This document shows positions 30,140 through 38,636 of a DNA stretch of 40,746 bases, one piece after another. The notes below the pieces were generated by a model, which did no database searches, was not told where the DNA came from, and saw nothing but the letters and a program-made list of their open reading frames with translations. This stretch comes from an uncultured Mitsuokella sp. (GTDB taxonomy: Bacteria; Bacillota; Negativicutes; Selenomonadales; Selenomonadaceae). Numbering within the stretch: position 1 is the first letter of the stretch; each line of letters begins with the position of its first letter. The translations under genes were made by a program, and so were the position numbers. Location of the stretch: positions 1 to 40,746 of the forward strand of contig CAMCBT010000013.1 in assembly GCA_945873115.1 (NCBI GenBank), given 5' to 3'.

Positions 30140-30220
30140 ACGCCTCGCCCCCTTTCCTCATAGAATGATTGAATGGGGTGGGGGCGCCACATTTTCACCG
30201 CCAAACGATGCCATACTGAC

Positions 30221-30249
30221 ATTGTAGGCGGTTTTTCTTTGGCTGTCAA
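30221..30249 (-). promoter_or_regulatory. Promoter of the toxin-like gene (locus 2)
   Basis: On the minus strand, TTGACA (30244-30249) and TACAAT (30221-30226) are exactly 17 bp apart. It overlaps the end of the gene remnant upstream. Confidence 0.8.
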
Positions 30250-30614
30250 TCCGAGGAGGTATTTGCTTGCCCGTCCAGCCGCTCGGCCCGGCGCTTTCGG
30301 ATGTAGTCGGTCAGCGCTGCGTGGAGCTTGCTCTTGGCGGAGAAGCGGGAGCAGCCGTAAGTCTGCATGATCTTATGGATGTCGGCGGTGTCCTCGACTT
30401 CTTTGAGGGCTATCTGATTGATGGGCTGCGAGCCGGTCGCGCGGTAGATGTCGAGCAGCTTGCCTTCGTCGATTCCGTACTTGGCGGCTTCTTCGTGGAT
30501 GGCGTGGCAGATGGCTTCCTCGCGGTACTCGGTGATGTAGGTTGCAAAGCGCAAGGATTCAGGCTTGACGGATTCTAGCTTCTGCGATATACTGCAAACT
30601 GTATAAAATTTCAT
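30246..30614 (-). pseudogene. Probable 5'-truncated gene remnant
   Basis: A minus-strand frame encodes about 105 residues of plausible soluble helical protein (RFATYITEYREEAICHAIHE, IYRATGSQPINQIA, DYIRKRRAERLDGQ), ending at TGA 30246. An in-frame ATG at 30614 has no ribosome binding site. The region ahead of it is occupied by the plus-strand B12-riboswitch promoter (30565-30593) and riboswitch. The simplest reading is the 3' part of an older gene whose start was lost when the cassette arrived. I do not recognise the family. A short intact gene starting at 30614 is the alternative. Confidence 0.4.
30565..30593 (+). promoter_or_regulatory. Promoter of the B12-riboswitch transcript
   Basis: TTGACG (30565-30570) and TATACT (30588-30593) are 17 bp apart, starting a transcript near 30600, just before the riboswitch. 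Confidence 0.8.
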
Positions 30615-30620
30615 AGCGGA

Positions 30621-30802
30621 GCAGGTGCCATGAGGCATAATAGAGAATCCGGTCAGAAGCCGGAGCGGTCCCGCCACTGTATGGGGAGTGACGCGCAGGG
30701 GAGGCTTTCTTGTTTTGAGAGCCGCCCGGTCACTGGAAAGAGCGAAGTCTTTCTGGGAAGGCGCGCGAAGCGATGAACCGAGCCAGGAGAACTGCCTGCT
30801 TG
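30621..30802 (+). ncRNA. Cobalamin (B12) riboswitch
   Basis: The class signatures appear in order: GAGAATCCGGTCAGAAGCCGG, GAGCGGTCCCGCCACTGTAT (B12-box-type GCCACTG core), CCGGTCACTGG, CTGGGAAGGCGCG, and CGATGAACCGAGCCAGGAGA followed by CTGCCTGC. It precedes a TonB-dependent receptor gene by about 320 nt, with a terminator between, so it should switch transcription off when cobalamin is plentiful. Confidence 0.95.
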
Positions 30803-30990
30803 ACAATCACCGACAAGAGCGTTGCACGGCTTTCTTTGCGACGCTACCTGCGAGCGATGGGGAGGGGATTTTCAAACATGCTTGTGTCTCTTTGGGAGCG
30901 GCATCTTTTGTTCGCCGTTTTCACGTGGGCTGGCACAGGCTGCCTGCAAAGCGGGCGCTTGCGCATGGTGTGCGCTGTTCCGGCTGTTTT

Positions 30991-31027
30991 GAAAAGCTTT
31001 TCCTGAAAGGGGGAAGCTTTTTTTATT
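30991..31027 (+). terminator. Expression-platform terminator of the B12 riboswitch
   Basis: GAAAAGCTTTTCC and GGGGGAAGCTTTTTTT form a hairpin followed by T residues, about 190 nt after the aptamer and 97 nt before the receptor start. It fits transcriptional attenuation. Confidence 0.65.
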
Positions 31028-31123
31028 GGCATGGCCGAAGGGCGGCTTTTTGCAACCGGTGCGGTATGGAGCCGCCTGCTTGCAGATGCGGCGCGGATGG
31101 GTAGGAGCAAGGAGGATTTTTTT

Positions 31124-33340
31124 ATGCAAATGGCATGGCGTCATCGGAAATGGATGGCAGGCGCGATGGGCGGCGTGGCGCTTTTGGCGTGGGCGGCGCA
31201 GGGCGAGGCGAAGGAGGAGGATCATGCGGCGGAGGCGAGCGCAGAGGCCGCACACATGGAAGCGGCGAAGGAGATCGATCCGCACGATCTCGGCGAGACC
31301 GTCGTGACGGCGACGCGCGTCGAAGAGCCCCTTGCCAAAGTGCCGGCGAGCGTCACCGTCATCACGGCGAAGGAGATGGAAAAGCGCCAGGCGTTTTCCC
31401 TGCGGGAGGCACTCGCAAGGGAGGCGGGGGTGTACGTATCCCCGACGGCGGAGACGAAGGACGGGCTGACGCTGCGCGGCTTTTCCGGCAAGGATGTCCT
31501 CGTGCTGTACAACGGGCAGCAGCTCAACACGGCCTTTGACAGCAGTGTGAACTGGGATACGATCCCCATGAGCGAGATCGAGCGTGTCGAGATCGTGCGC
31601 GGCGCAGGCTCCTCTCTTTACGGCGGTCATGCCGTCGCAGGAGTCATCAACATCGTCACGAAGGCGCAGGCAAAGGATGGGGCCCTGCACGGACGCGCGG
31701 AGACGAAGTTCGGGACGAACCAGACGTGGCAGAGAAGCCTTTCCGTCACGGGCGGGGAAGGGGCATTTTCCTTCCGCCTCGGCTATGACGCGCGCTCGAG
31801 CGATGGCTATGCGGGCTATTTCTCGCGCGGCACGGAGGCAAAGTCCGGCAAGGTCAGCGCCTATGGCGATCTGCGGCGCAGCGCCGATGGGCGCTACATC
31901 ATCGGCAGCCGCGGGGCGAAGAAGAAGGAGAGCGAGAACGTCACGCTATCGCTTCGCTACGACATTTCGGACGCACGCTTCCTCGAATATGCGTATCTGC
32001 ACAGTGACTACAAGTACAACTATCATGATCCGTTTACGTATCTCGTCGATGCTGCGGGACATCCGACGTTCAGCGGGATCGTCGATGCGGATGGGACGCT
32101 GGTGCGCGCACGGTATTCCGACTATCTTGGCTACTATGGCGAGCGCGGGCAGGATCTGCACCGGCTTCGTTATGAGGATGCGAAAAACAGGTTTAAGCTG
32201 AGCGCGGGCTACAGCGATGTCTACAAGGAAGGGTATACGTCCATTCCGACCTCGGCGGGCAGCATCGACTACCAGGGGCCTGGCGCGCGGGCGAGCTATC
32301 CGAGCAAGAATTACAATGTTGATGTGCAAAAGGTTTGGCCGATCGGCGCACACACGCTGCTGCTGGGCGGCGCGTGGTCAAAAGACGAGATGGAATATAC
32401 GAATCAGAATCTCGCTTCGTGGACTGATTTTTCCTCCGTGGTGGGAAGCCCCACGATGGAGAGCGGCGGCTCGATCGTTTCTTCGGCGCTTTTCTTGCAG
32501 GATACGTATGCTTTCGCGCCGAAGTGGGAGCTTGGCCTTGGGATTCGTTACGACAGATTCGATAAGAAGGATGGCTATTCCGTCGCAGGCGGGGTGCGCC
32601 GTGACTATGCGGACAAGCGCTTCACGTCGTACAGCCCGAAACTTTCCCTCAGCTATGCGCCGAAGAAGAACGCGCTCGTGTTCCTGAGCTATGGCAAGTC
32701 CTTCAACCCGCCCTCAATCTACAAGCTCTTCCGCCGGGCAGGCGATACGATGAGTTCCGTGCAGGCAAATCCGAATCTCACGCCTGAGACGGCGAAAACG
32801 TATGAGATCGGCTACAAGGACAAGGTAAGCGGGCGCTTTTCCTACAGCGCGACGCTCTTTCAGATCGATAGCGATGATACGATCGCGCTTGCGACGCAGG
32901 GCGGCGTAAAGGCTTACTACAATATGAATCGCGGGCGGACGAAGGGCGCGGAGATCGCGATGAAGTACGATTTTTCCCATGACTGGCACACGTATCTCAA
33001 CTACACATACGAGACGGGCACGCTGACCTCCGGCGGCGTGACGCGTGACAATTATGACATCCCGCGCCATATGGTGCATACAGGGATCGAGTGGAGGAAG
33101 GGGCGCTGGGATGTGGTGCTCGACGGGCAGTATGTGAGCGCGCGCCAGAGCGCAGACGTCGTCACGGGCGAATACGGCTCCGAGGATGCGTTCTTTACGG
33201 CAAATTTCGCGCTCAATTATGCCATCGAGCAAAATTTCAAGGCACAGCTTGCCGTAAGCAATCTGTTTGATCGGACGTTTTATGCAGGGGAGGCAGCGAG
33301 CGGGCGCACCGTGACCTTTGGCCTCTCGCTGGACTTTTGA
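31124..33340 (+). CDS. btuB: TonB-dependent outer-membrane receptor, B12-regulated (BtuB-like)
   Basis: The 738-residue receptor has a signal peptide (1-30, ending AAQGEA), a TonB-box-like ETVVTATRVEEP, a plug domain (about 50-160; SVTVITAKEMEK, LTLRGFSGKDVLVLYNGQQL, ERVEIVRGAGSSLYG, AVAGVINIVTK) and a 22-strand-type barrel ending in Phe (GLSLDF). Cobalamin-riboswitch control makes corrinoid uptake the likely role. I choose ATG 31124 because AAGGAGG lies eight bases upstream and the signal peptide follows directly; the frame is open further upstream without a ribosome binding site. Codon use (many GCG, CGC, ATC) differs from the flanking genes, suggesting transfer. A PepSY membrane protein follows immediately. 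Confidence 0.92.
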   Translation: MQMAWRHRKWMAGAMGGVALLAWAAQGEAKEEDHAAEASAEAAHMEAAKEIDPHDLGETVVTATRVEEPLAKVPASVTVITAKEMEKRQAFSLREALAREAGVYVSPTAETKDGLTLRGFSGKDVLVLYNGQQLNTAFDSSVNWDTIPMSEIERVEIVRGAGSSLYGGHAVAGVINIVTKAQAKDGALHGRAETKFGTNQTWQRSLSVTGGEGAFSFRLGYDARSSDGYAGYFSRGTEAKSGKVSAYGDLRRSADGRYIIGSRGAKKKESENVTLSLRYDISDARFLEYAYLHSDYKYNYHDPFTYLVDAAGHPTFSGIVDADGTLVRARYSDYLGYYGERGQDLHRLRYEDAKNRFKLSAGYSDVYKEGYTSIPTSAGSIDYQGPGARASYPSKNYNVDVQKVWPIGAHTLLLGGAWSKDEMEYTNQNLASWTDFSSVVGSPTMESGGSIVSSALFLQDTYAFAPKWELGLGIRYDRFDKKDGYSVAGGVRRDYADKRFTSYSPKLSLSYAPKKNALVFLSYGKSFNPPSIYKLFRRAGDTMSSVQANPNLTPETAKTYEIGYKDKVSGRFSYSATLFQIDSDDTIALATQGGVKAYYNMNRGRTKGAEIAMKYDFSHDWHTYLNYTYETGTLTSGGVTRDNYDIPRHMVHTGIEWRKGRWDVVLDGQYVSARQSADVVTGEYGSEDAFFTANFALNYAIEQNFKAQLAVSNLFDRTFYAGEAASGRTVTFGLSLDF

Positions 33341-33348
33341 GGGGCGGT

Positions 33349-34584
33349 GTGCGCCTGCTCTTCCGCTTTCATCAGGTGGCAGGGCTGTTTTCGGCGCTCT
33401 TTATTTTCCTCTTTCTCGTGACGGCGGCCGTGCTGCTCTTTCGCGAGGAGATCACGTGGCTTGACACGGACGAGGGTGCGCCGATGGCGCGCGAGACGCT
33501 TCTTCTGGATCTCGATCGGGCGATCGGCGCGGCAGAGGAGGAGGGGCGGCGCGTCACGTATGTGCGCGTGGAGGAACGATACGGCAGGCTCCGCCTGGAG
33601 GCGAAAGAAACGCGAAACGGACATGGCGCACCAAAGCTCCTCTGGCTGGGCGGCGAGGAGCGGCTGGCGCACGCGGAGGGGCGGGGCAGCCCGTGGGTGC
33701 GGGACGCGATGCGCGTGTTGCATCTCCTTCACACGCAGCTCGCGCTCGGAAGGAATGTGGGGAGAGATCTCGCGCTCTTTGCCTGCGTCCTTTGCGTGCT
33801 TCTCGTCCTGTCAGGCTGGGCACTCTATCCCGCCTTCCAACAGCGGCTCTCCTTCGGCGCGGTGCGCCATGCGCCGCGGCGCCTCTTCTATGCCGATCTG
33901 CATCGAAAGCTTGGCGCGATCACGGGCATGTGGCTCTTTCTCCTCGCCCTCAGCGCCGTGATGATCCTCCTCTATGGCGAGGAAAAGAGCGCGTATACGC
34001 AACGCGCATGGCAGGAAGCGCGGGCGGAGATGGCGGACACGCCGCGAGGGCTCGCGCCCCATGCGGCGCTGGAGAGAGCCGAGGCAAGCGCGCCCGGTTG
34101 CCTCGTGGAGGCGATCTACCTGCCGCAGGAGGATGCGCCCTTCTACGCCTTCGAGATGCGTCCTGCTTCCACGCGCGAGGGCATCTATCGCCTCTCGGAC
34201 TGGGCCTTTCTCGCGAAGGACGGCAGCGACTGGCGCATCGATCCGCAGCCGCGCATGCTCACGTTTTTGAGCGAGGGGCTGAACCTGCATCTTCATAACC
34301 ATCCAGGGCTCCTCTACCGGATCTTGTGGCTTGCCTTTGCGCTCCTTGCCATCGCGATGGTCGTATGCGGCGTTTTGGCCTCGCTTGCGCGGTGCAGGCG
34401 GGATACAGGCGTGAGGGGGAGGCGCTTCCTTCCTGCGCGACCCACGCGAAGTGCCTGCCGCTATACCGCTGCGGCCGCACTCCTCACGCTTCTTGGCTTC
34501 GTCCTCCCCATGTGGGAAGGCTGGGCGCGATGGCTGGGCGCGGCGTTGCTCTTCCTCGTGCTCTTGCTCTCCGTTCGGAAGTGA
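33349..34584 (+). CDS. PepSY-associated transmembrane protein
   Basis: This 411-residue inner-membrane protein has four or five membrane segments (about 12-32, 145-166, 192-213, 322-345 and 375-407) and two periplasmic PepSY-like stretches. The family signature HQVAGLFSALFIFLFLVTA opens the protein, and the central FYADLHRKLGAITGMWLFLL is typical of PepSY_TM proteins. These often sit beside TonB receptors for siderophores, where some reduce iron; here the partner is B12-controlled. GTG 33349 follows GAGGGGC; a TTG four codons upstream overlaps the receptor stop and is also possible. The same codon bias as the receptor shows they moved together. Confidence 0.85.
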   Translation: MRLLFRFHQVAGLFSALFIFLFLVTAAVLLFREEITWLDTDEGAPMARETLLLDLDRAIGAAEEEGRRVTYVRVEERYGRLRLEAKETRNGHGAPKLLWLGGEERLAHAEGRGSPWVRDAMRVLHLLHTQLALGRNVGRDLALFACVLCVLLVLSGWALYPAFQQRLSFGAVRHAPRRLFYADLHRKLGAITGMWLFLLALSAVMILLYGEEKSAYTQRAWQEARAEMADTPRGLAPHAALERAEASAPGCLVEAIYLPQEDAPFYAFEMRPASTREGIYRLSDWAFLAKDGSDWRIDPQPRMLTFLSEGLNLHLHNHPGLLYRILWLAFALLAIAMVVCGVLASLARCRRDTGVRGRRFLPARPTRSACRYTAAAALLTLLGFVLPMWEGWARWLGAALLFLVLLLSVRK

Positions 34585-34680
34585 GGAAAGGAAGGGGCAG
34601 AGTACGCGGCATACTTCGCGGTGCCCGTCTCCTCTCTGTGCTTTTTGCAAGAAGCCGCGTTGCCTGCATCCTTATCCTTG

Positions 34681-34712
34681 CCTTTCTGTCAGTGACAGGG
34701 AGGTTTTTTTTT
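34681..34712 (+). terminator. Terminator of the B12 cassette
   Basis: CCTTTCTGTC, a three-base loop and GACAGGGAGG (two G-T pairs) are followed by nine T. It closes the receptor-PepSY unit only 36 bp before hflX. Confidence 0.88.
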
Positions 34713-34748
34713 GATACCATAGGAGAAGAATGATATAGGAGAGCGTTT

Positions 34749-36551
34749 ATGAAAAAGATACATGGAGACCTGAATAATATCCGGGGGAGCGTCACAGCGG
34801 AGCTCATGGAGCTCTATGAGCTCACGGTGCCGCCGGGGCAGCTGGTGACCCAGGAGATAGCAGAGCGGATGCTCGCCCTCACGGAAAAGCTCGGCCGGGA
34901 GGTGGCGGTGTATCTCACCCGGAAGGGGATGGTGGAGGCGGTGTCCCTCGGCGATACCGCGACCGTTTCTTTGCCGGACTTTGCGGCTAGGTCCAGCCGC
35001 CGGCTCTCCGGCATCCGCTGCGTCCATACCCACCCGGGGGGCGACACGCATCTGTCGGGGCCGGATATCTCGTCGCTGCGGCAGATGCGCTTTGACTGCA
35101 TGACGGCCATCGGGCGCAGGAGCGCTTCGAACCGTACCTTTGCCACCATGGGCTTTTTCACAGGCGAGGAGGGAGAGGACGGCACGCCCCTCGTGTCCTC
35201 CTACGGGCCCCTGCCGCTGCACGTGCTGAATCGGGTGAACCTTGCCCGGCTCCTGGCGGAAATCAACCGGCGGCTGGGGGAGAACGTCACCCACCGGACG
35301 GAGGCGGGGAAGGAGCGGGCGGTGCTCGCTGGCATCGGCCTCGGCGGGGCACTGCCCCTCGAGGAGTCCATGGCGGAGCTTGCACGGCTCGCCGATACGG
35401 CGGGGGCGGAGGTGGTCGGCACCTTTGCCCAGAAGCGGGAGCGGCCGGACGGAGCGCTCTTCTTGGGAAAGGGGAAGGTGCGGGAGATTGCTCTCGCCGC
35501 CCAGAGCGTCGATGCCACGCTCCTCATCCTGGACGATGAGCTCAGCCCCTCCCAGCAGCGAAATCTCGAGCAGGAGACGGGCCTCCGGGTCATCGACCGG
35601 ACGGCGCTCATCCTCGATATCTTTGCCCAGCGGGCGGCGACCCGGGAGGGAAAGCTCCAGGTGGAGCTGGCCCAGCTCCAGTACCGGCTGCCGAGGCTCT
35701 CGGGGCAGGGCCTCGCCCTCTCCAGGCTTGGCGGCGGCATCGGCACGAGGGGGCCCGGCGAGACGAAGCTTGAGGTGGACAGGCGGCGCATCCACAGCCG
35801 CATCCACGATATCCAGCAGGAAATCGACAGGCTTCGGGCGACCCGCGGCCGCCATCGGGAAAGACGCCGGGAGGCCCGCATCCCTGTGGCGGCCCTCGTG
35901 GGCTATACGAATGCGGGAAAGTCCACGCTCCTGAACGCGCTGACAGAGGCGGAGGTCTTCGCCGAGGACAAGCTCTTTGCGACGCTCGACCCCACGACCC
36001 GGAGGCTGGAGCTAAAGGATGTGGGGGAGGTGCTGCTGACGGACACGGTGGGATTCATCCAGAAGCTTCCCCATACCCTGGTCTCTGCTTTCCGGGCGAC
36101 GCTGGAGGAGGTCTCGGAGGCGGATGTGCTCCTCCATGTGGTGGATGCCTCGAGCCCCAATGCGGAGGGCCAGATCGAGGCGGTGGTGAGTGTGCTGCGG
36201 GAGCTCGGTGCCCTCGATAAGCCCACGATTTTCGTCTTCAACAAGGCGGATGCCTATGCGGGTGGCGAGGCCGCGAAGGCCCAGCTCATGAATGGCCGGG
36301 AGGGCCTCTTCCTCTCGGCAAAGACGGGGGAGGGGCTAGGAGAGCTTCGGGATCGGCTCGCCGCCTTCTTCCGGGCTAGGGACGTACAGCGCACGCTCCT
36401 TATCCCCTTTGCCGATGGCAAAGCACTCTCGGTGCTCCATGAGGCGGCAGAGATCCTCTCCACCGGCTACGAGGAGACGGGCACCCGGGTGGAGGCCCGC
36501 ATCCCCCTCGCGGAGGAAGGGCGCTTTTCGGCCTACTATATCGATACCTGA
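34749..36551 (+). CDS. hflX: GTPase HflX with an N-terminal JAMM-like domain
   Basis: HflX is a ribosome-associated GTPase that rescues or splits stressed 70S ribosomes. The C-terminal 410 residues are standard: a Gly-rich HflX domain (ALFLGKGKVREI, LSPSQQRNLE, GGIGTRGPGETKLE), then G1 GYTNAGKST, G3 DTVGF and G4 NKAD. The extra N-terminal 180 residues carry E51, H93, H95, S103 and D106 in an HTHPGGDTHLSGPD stretch, an exact HxH-x7-SxxD JAMM metal-binding pattern. Long clostridial HflX proteins are known, but a possible metallo-isopeptidase role is not something I can confirm. GGAGAG precedes ATG 34749. Total length is 600 residues against about 430 for the E. coli form. Confidence 0.93.
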   Translation: MKKIHGDLNNIRGSVTAELMELYELTVPPGQLVTQEIAERMLALTEKLGREVAVYLTRKGMVEAVSLGDTATVSLPDFAARSSRRLSGIRCVHTHPGGDTHLSGPDISSLRQMRFDCMTAIGRRSASNRTFATMGFFTGEEGEDGTPLVSSYGPLPLHVLNRVNLARLLAEINRRLGENVTHRTEAGKERAVLAGIGLGGALPLEESMAELARLADTAGAEVVGTFAQKRERPDGALFLGKGKVREIALAAQSVDATLLILDDELSPSQQRNLEQETGLRVIDRTALILDIFAQRAATREGKLQVELAQLQYRLPRLSGQGLALSRLGGGIGTRGPGETKLEVDRRRIHSRIHDIQQEIDRLRATRGRHRERRREARIPVAALVGYTNAGKSTLLNALTEAEVFAEDKLFATLDPTTRRLELKDVGEVLLTDTVGFIQKLPHTLVSAFRATLEEVSEADVLLHVVDASSPNAEGQIEAVVSVLRELGALDKPTIFVFNKADAYAGGEAAKAQLMNGREGLFLSAKTGEGLGELRDRLAAFFRARDVQRTLLIPFADGKALSVLHEAAEILSTGYEETGTRVEARIPLAEEGRFSAYYIDT

Positions 36552-36576
36552 TACATTTTCTGTACCAATTTCTCTC

Positions 36577-36604
36577 TTGCGAAATCCCTCGTTTATGGTA
36601 CAAT
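36577..36604 (+). promoter_or_regulatory. Promoter of the two-partner-secretion gene
   Basis: TTGCGA (36577-36582) and TACAAT (36599-36604) are 16 bp apart, 59 bp before the GTG start. Confidence 0.65.
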
Positions 36605-36662
36605 GGTAAAATGGTATCATAAATTTATAATGTTGTCAGAAAACAGAAAAAGAGGAGATTTT

Positions 36663-38270
36663 GTGGAGCAGAGGAATGTGCTTTTTTCAGGGGTGGCAGC
36701 CCTGGCAATGATTTCTTTCGGTGCCGGGAGCGCCAGCGCGGGGACGCTGGCAGAGTCCCAGGCACTCATCGACGGCTATATCAGCGAGGCGGACAAGGGC
36801 TATGGGCCCAGTATCCGTCGGGCTAACGAGGCGGATACGGCACCGGACCTCCACCTCCAGCGGTACAAGGACGGCCTCAATACGGTGCTCGACGATCATA
36901 ACCTGTCGCAGCTGGAGCAGGGCACTGTCCCGTCGCCCCAGCTGGAAAATCCGGAGCTTATGGCTCTGCCCGTGGGAAAGGTCACGGTCGAAAGCTCCCG
37001 CATGAAGGCCTCCTACGTGATGGATTACCTGGGCCTCAAGGAGGGGGCGCAGGTGGATCCGGAGGCCTTCCAGAAGGCCTTCTTCCGCTTCCATGGGGCC
37101 CATGATACGGTGCTTCACATCGCGCTTGCGGAGGGGGCGAAGGGGACGGCGGACTGGACCATCCGGTGCCTGGAGCCTCGGGACGTGACGGTGGGCGCTC
37201 TCATGGAGAACATGGGCAGCAAGTCCGTGGGCTTCTACCAGCACGGCTACGCAGTGCGCTTCAACGGCATCTCGGGCCGCTCGGACAACCTTCTCCTGAG
37301 CGGTCTTTTCTCCACAGGCTCTCGGAGCGGCCTCATCGACTACACCACGCCGGTGGGCCGCGCGGGCGATACGCTGAACCTGACCTATGGGGTGGCGTCT
37401 CTTAACTATACGGATGGGTTCTTCGAGCCCTTCCGTGTGACGGGCCACAGCCAGATGGCAAATGTGCTCTACTCCCACGCCCTCGATGTGAAGGAGTCGG
37501 GAAAGACCGCCCTGAATGTCTCCTATCGCTATTACAATGCAAAGCTCAGTACGGATGTGCCCAGCGAGATCCAGACCCTCTACGACTACGCGGAGGCGAA
37601 GCCGGATGGCAGCGGCCTCCAGGCCTACGCCCAGGCGGTGGCGCAGATCATCCAGTACAACTACCTCCCCTACGAGGCCAGGACCCATGTGGTGGATGTG
37701 GCCTACAACCGCTACACAAAGGGAGACAGCTACATGCTCTCCCAGAACTACGGCTACCGGCTGGGCTACGCCACGAAGGAGCTGGGGGGAAGTGCCCTCT
37801 TCGCCCAGAGGGATGACCGCAGCTTCGGCCTGGCCCACGCCGAGCTGCTCTACCGGAAGTACTACGCCCACGGGCAGAAAATACAGATGCTGGCCACGGG
37901 CCAGTGGGCCAGCACGGGGATGCTCTCCATGACCCAGCAGTTCTATCCCGGCGGCATCAATACGGTGCGGGGCTACAAGGAGAACCTGCTCTTCGGCGAC
38001 AGCGGGGCGGCCTTGCAGCTGGACTACATGGTGCCGCTGGACAGCAAGAAGCGATTCTTCGCGGATATCTTCCTGGATGGGGCCTTCGTCTCCGGCAAGG
38101 GCACGGCAGGTCAGGACAATACGCGCATCGCTAGCACCGGCTTCGGCCTCCGGGGGGCGCCGGCGGACAATGTGAATGTGAATCTCTTCCTGGGCTTCCC
38201 GCTTGTGCGGCATCTCGACGGCATCAAGCAGAATCCCCATATCAATTTTATGACAAGCTATATCTTCTAA
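36663..38270 (+). CDS. ShlB/FhaC-type outer-membrane translocator (TpsB-like)
   Basis: The 535-residue protein has a signal peptide (1-26, ending GSASA), one POTRA-like region (about 100-165; VTVESSRMKASYVMDYLGL) and a barrel domain. The translocator signature is QQFYPGGINTVRGYKENLLF near 440, including the conserved VRGY loop, and the protein ends in Phe (NFMTSYIF). TpsB proteins secrete large TpsA exoproteins. No TpsA gene lies beside it, since hflX is upstream and a repeat and TPR gene downstream, so it is an orphan or acts at a distance. GTG 36663 follows AGAGGAG by five bases. A hairpin after the stop (38280-38320) may terminate it. Confidence 0.82.
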   Translation: MEQRNVLFSGVAALAMISFGAGSASAGTLAESQALIDGYISEADKGYGPSIRRANEADTAPDLHLQRYKDGLNTVLDDHNLSQLEQGTVPSPQLENPELMALPVGKVTVESSRMKASYVMDYLGLKEGAQVDPEAFQKAFFRFHGAHDTVLHIALAEGAKGTADWTIRCLEPRDVTVGALMENMGSKSVGFYQHGYAVRFNGISGRSDNLLLSGLFSTGSRSGLIDYTTPVGRAGDTLNLTYGVASLNYTDGFFEPFRVTGHSQMANVLYSHALDVKESGKTALNVSYRYYNAKLSTDVPSEIQTLYDYAEAKPDGSGLQAYAQAVAQIIQYNYLPYEARTHVVDVAYNRYTKGDSYMLSQNYGYRLGYATKELGGSALFAQRDDRSFGLAHAELLYRKYYAHGQKIQMLATGQWASTGMLSMTQQFYPGGINTVRGYKENLLFGDSGAALQLDYMVPLDSKKRFFADIFLDGAFVSGKGTAGQDNTRIASTGFGLRGAPADNVNVNLFLGFPLVRHLDGIKQNPHINFMTSYIF

Positions 38271-38347
38271 GGTCTATAGGGCGTGGCTGTTTCTATCAGG
38301 GAGCAGCCCCGCTCTTTTTGCAGCCGGGTGTCACGACCTTCAAGGTC

Positions 38348-38515
38348 TTAAGGAACCACTGATTAATTCGGCACTCCGTCTTCACGCGTCTGCACTGTCC
38401 TCCCGTCGTCGACAAATCCTCAGCGTAGCTCTGCTACGCCTCCGGTTTGTCTCCTAGGGAGATACAGCGCATCCACGCAAATCCGGAGCACTTCATTTAA
38501 TCAGCGGTTCCTTAA
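38348..38515. mobile_element. MITE-like palindromic element
   Basis: The 168-bp element is bounded by 19-bp terminal inverted repeats (38348-38366 and 38497-38515) differing at one position (TTAAGGAACCACTGATTAA). The interior continues the fold: GACAAA/TTTGTC (38411-38416 and about 38445-38450) around GCGTAGC/GCTACGC. It has no coding capacity and sits between two genes. TTAA at both ends could be a target duplication or part of the repeat. Confidence 0.7.
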
Positions 38516-38561
38516 ATTTTTCACCGAGAAAAGCTTGACACATCCCTGACGTTGCCGTTTA

Positions 38562-38590
38562 TTGACATCTATTCATTTTTGCGCGATAAT
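38562..38590 (+). promoter_or_regulatory. Promoter of the TPR membrane-protein gene
   Basis: TTGACA (38562-38567) and GATAAT (38585-38590) are 17 bp apart, 46 bp before the start. It lies just outside the MITE-like element. Confidence 0.8.
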
Positions 38591-38636
38591 ATAGAAAGCC
38601 GCGTAGATTCTTAGAGGTACAGGGGGTGGGCTTTTG

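Noticed and set aside
34585-34680. Possible extra gene between the PepSY membrane protein and its terminator
   Set aside because: Frames here are only read-through extensions with frame-shifted composition; none has a ribosome binding site.
34711-34739. TTGATA-17-TATAGG as an hflX promoter
   Set aside because: It would start transcription at about 34746, after the ribosome binding site and three bases before the ATG. The match probably reflects the terminator T run and the ribosome binding site. The true hflX promoter is unclear.
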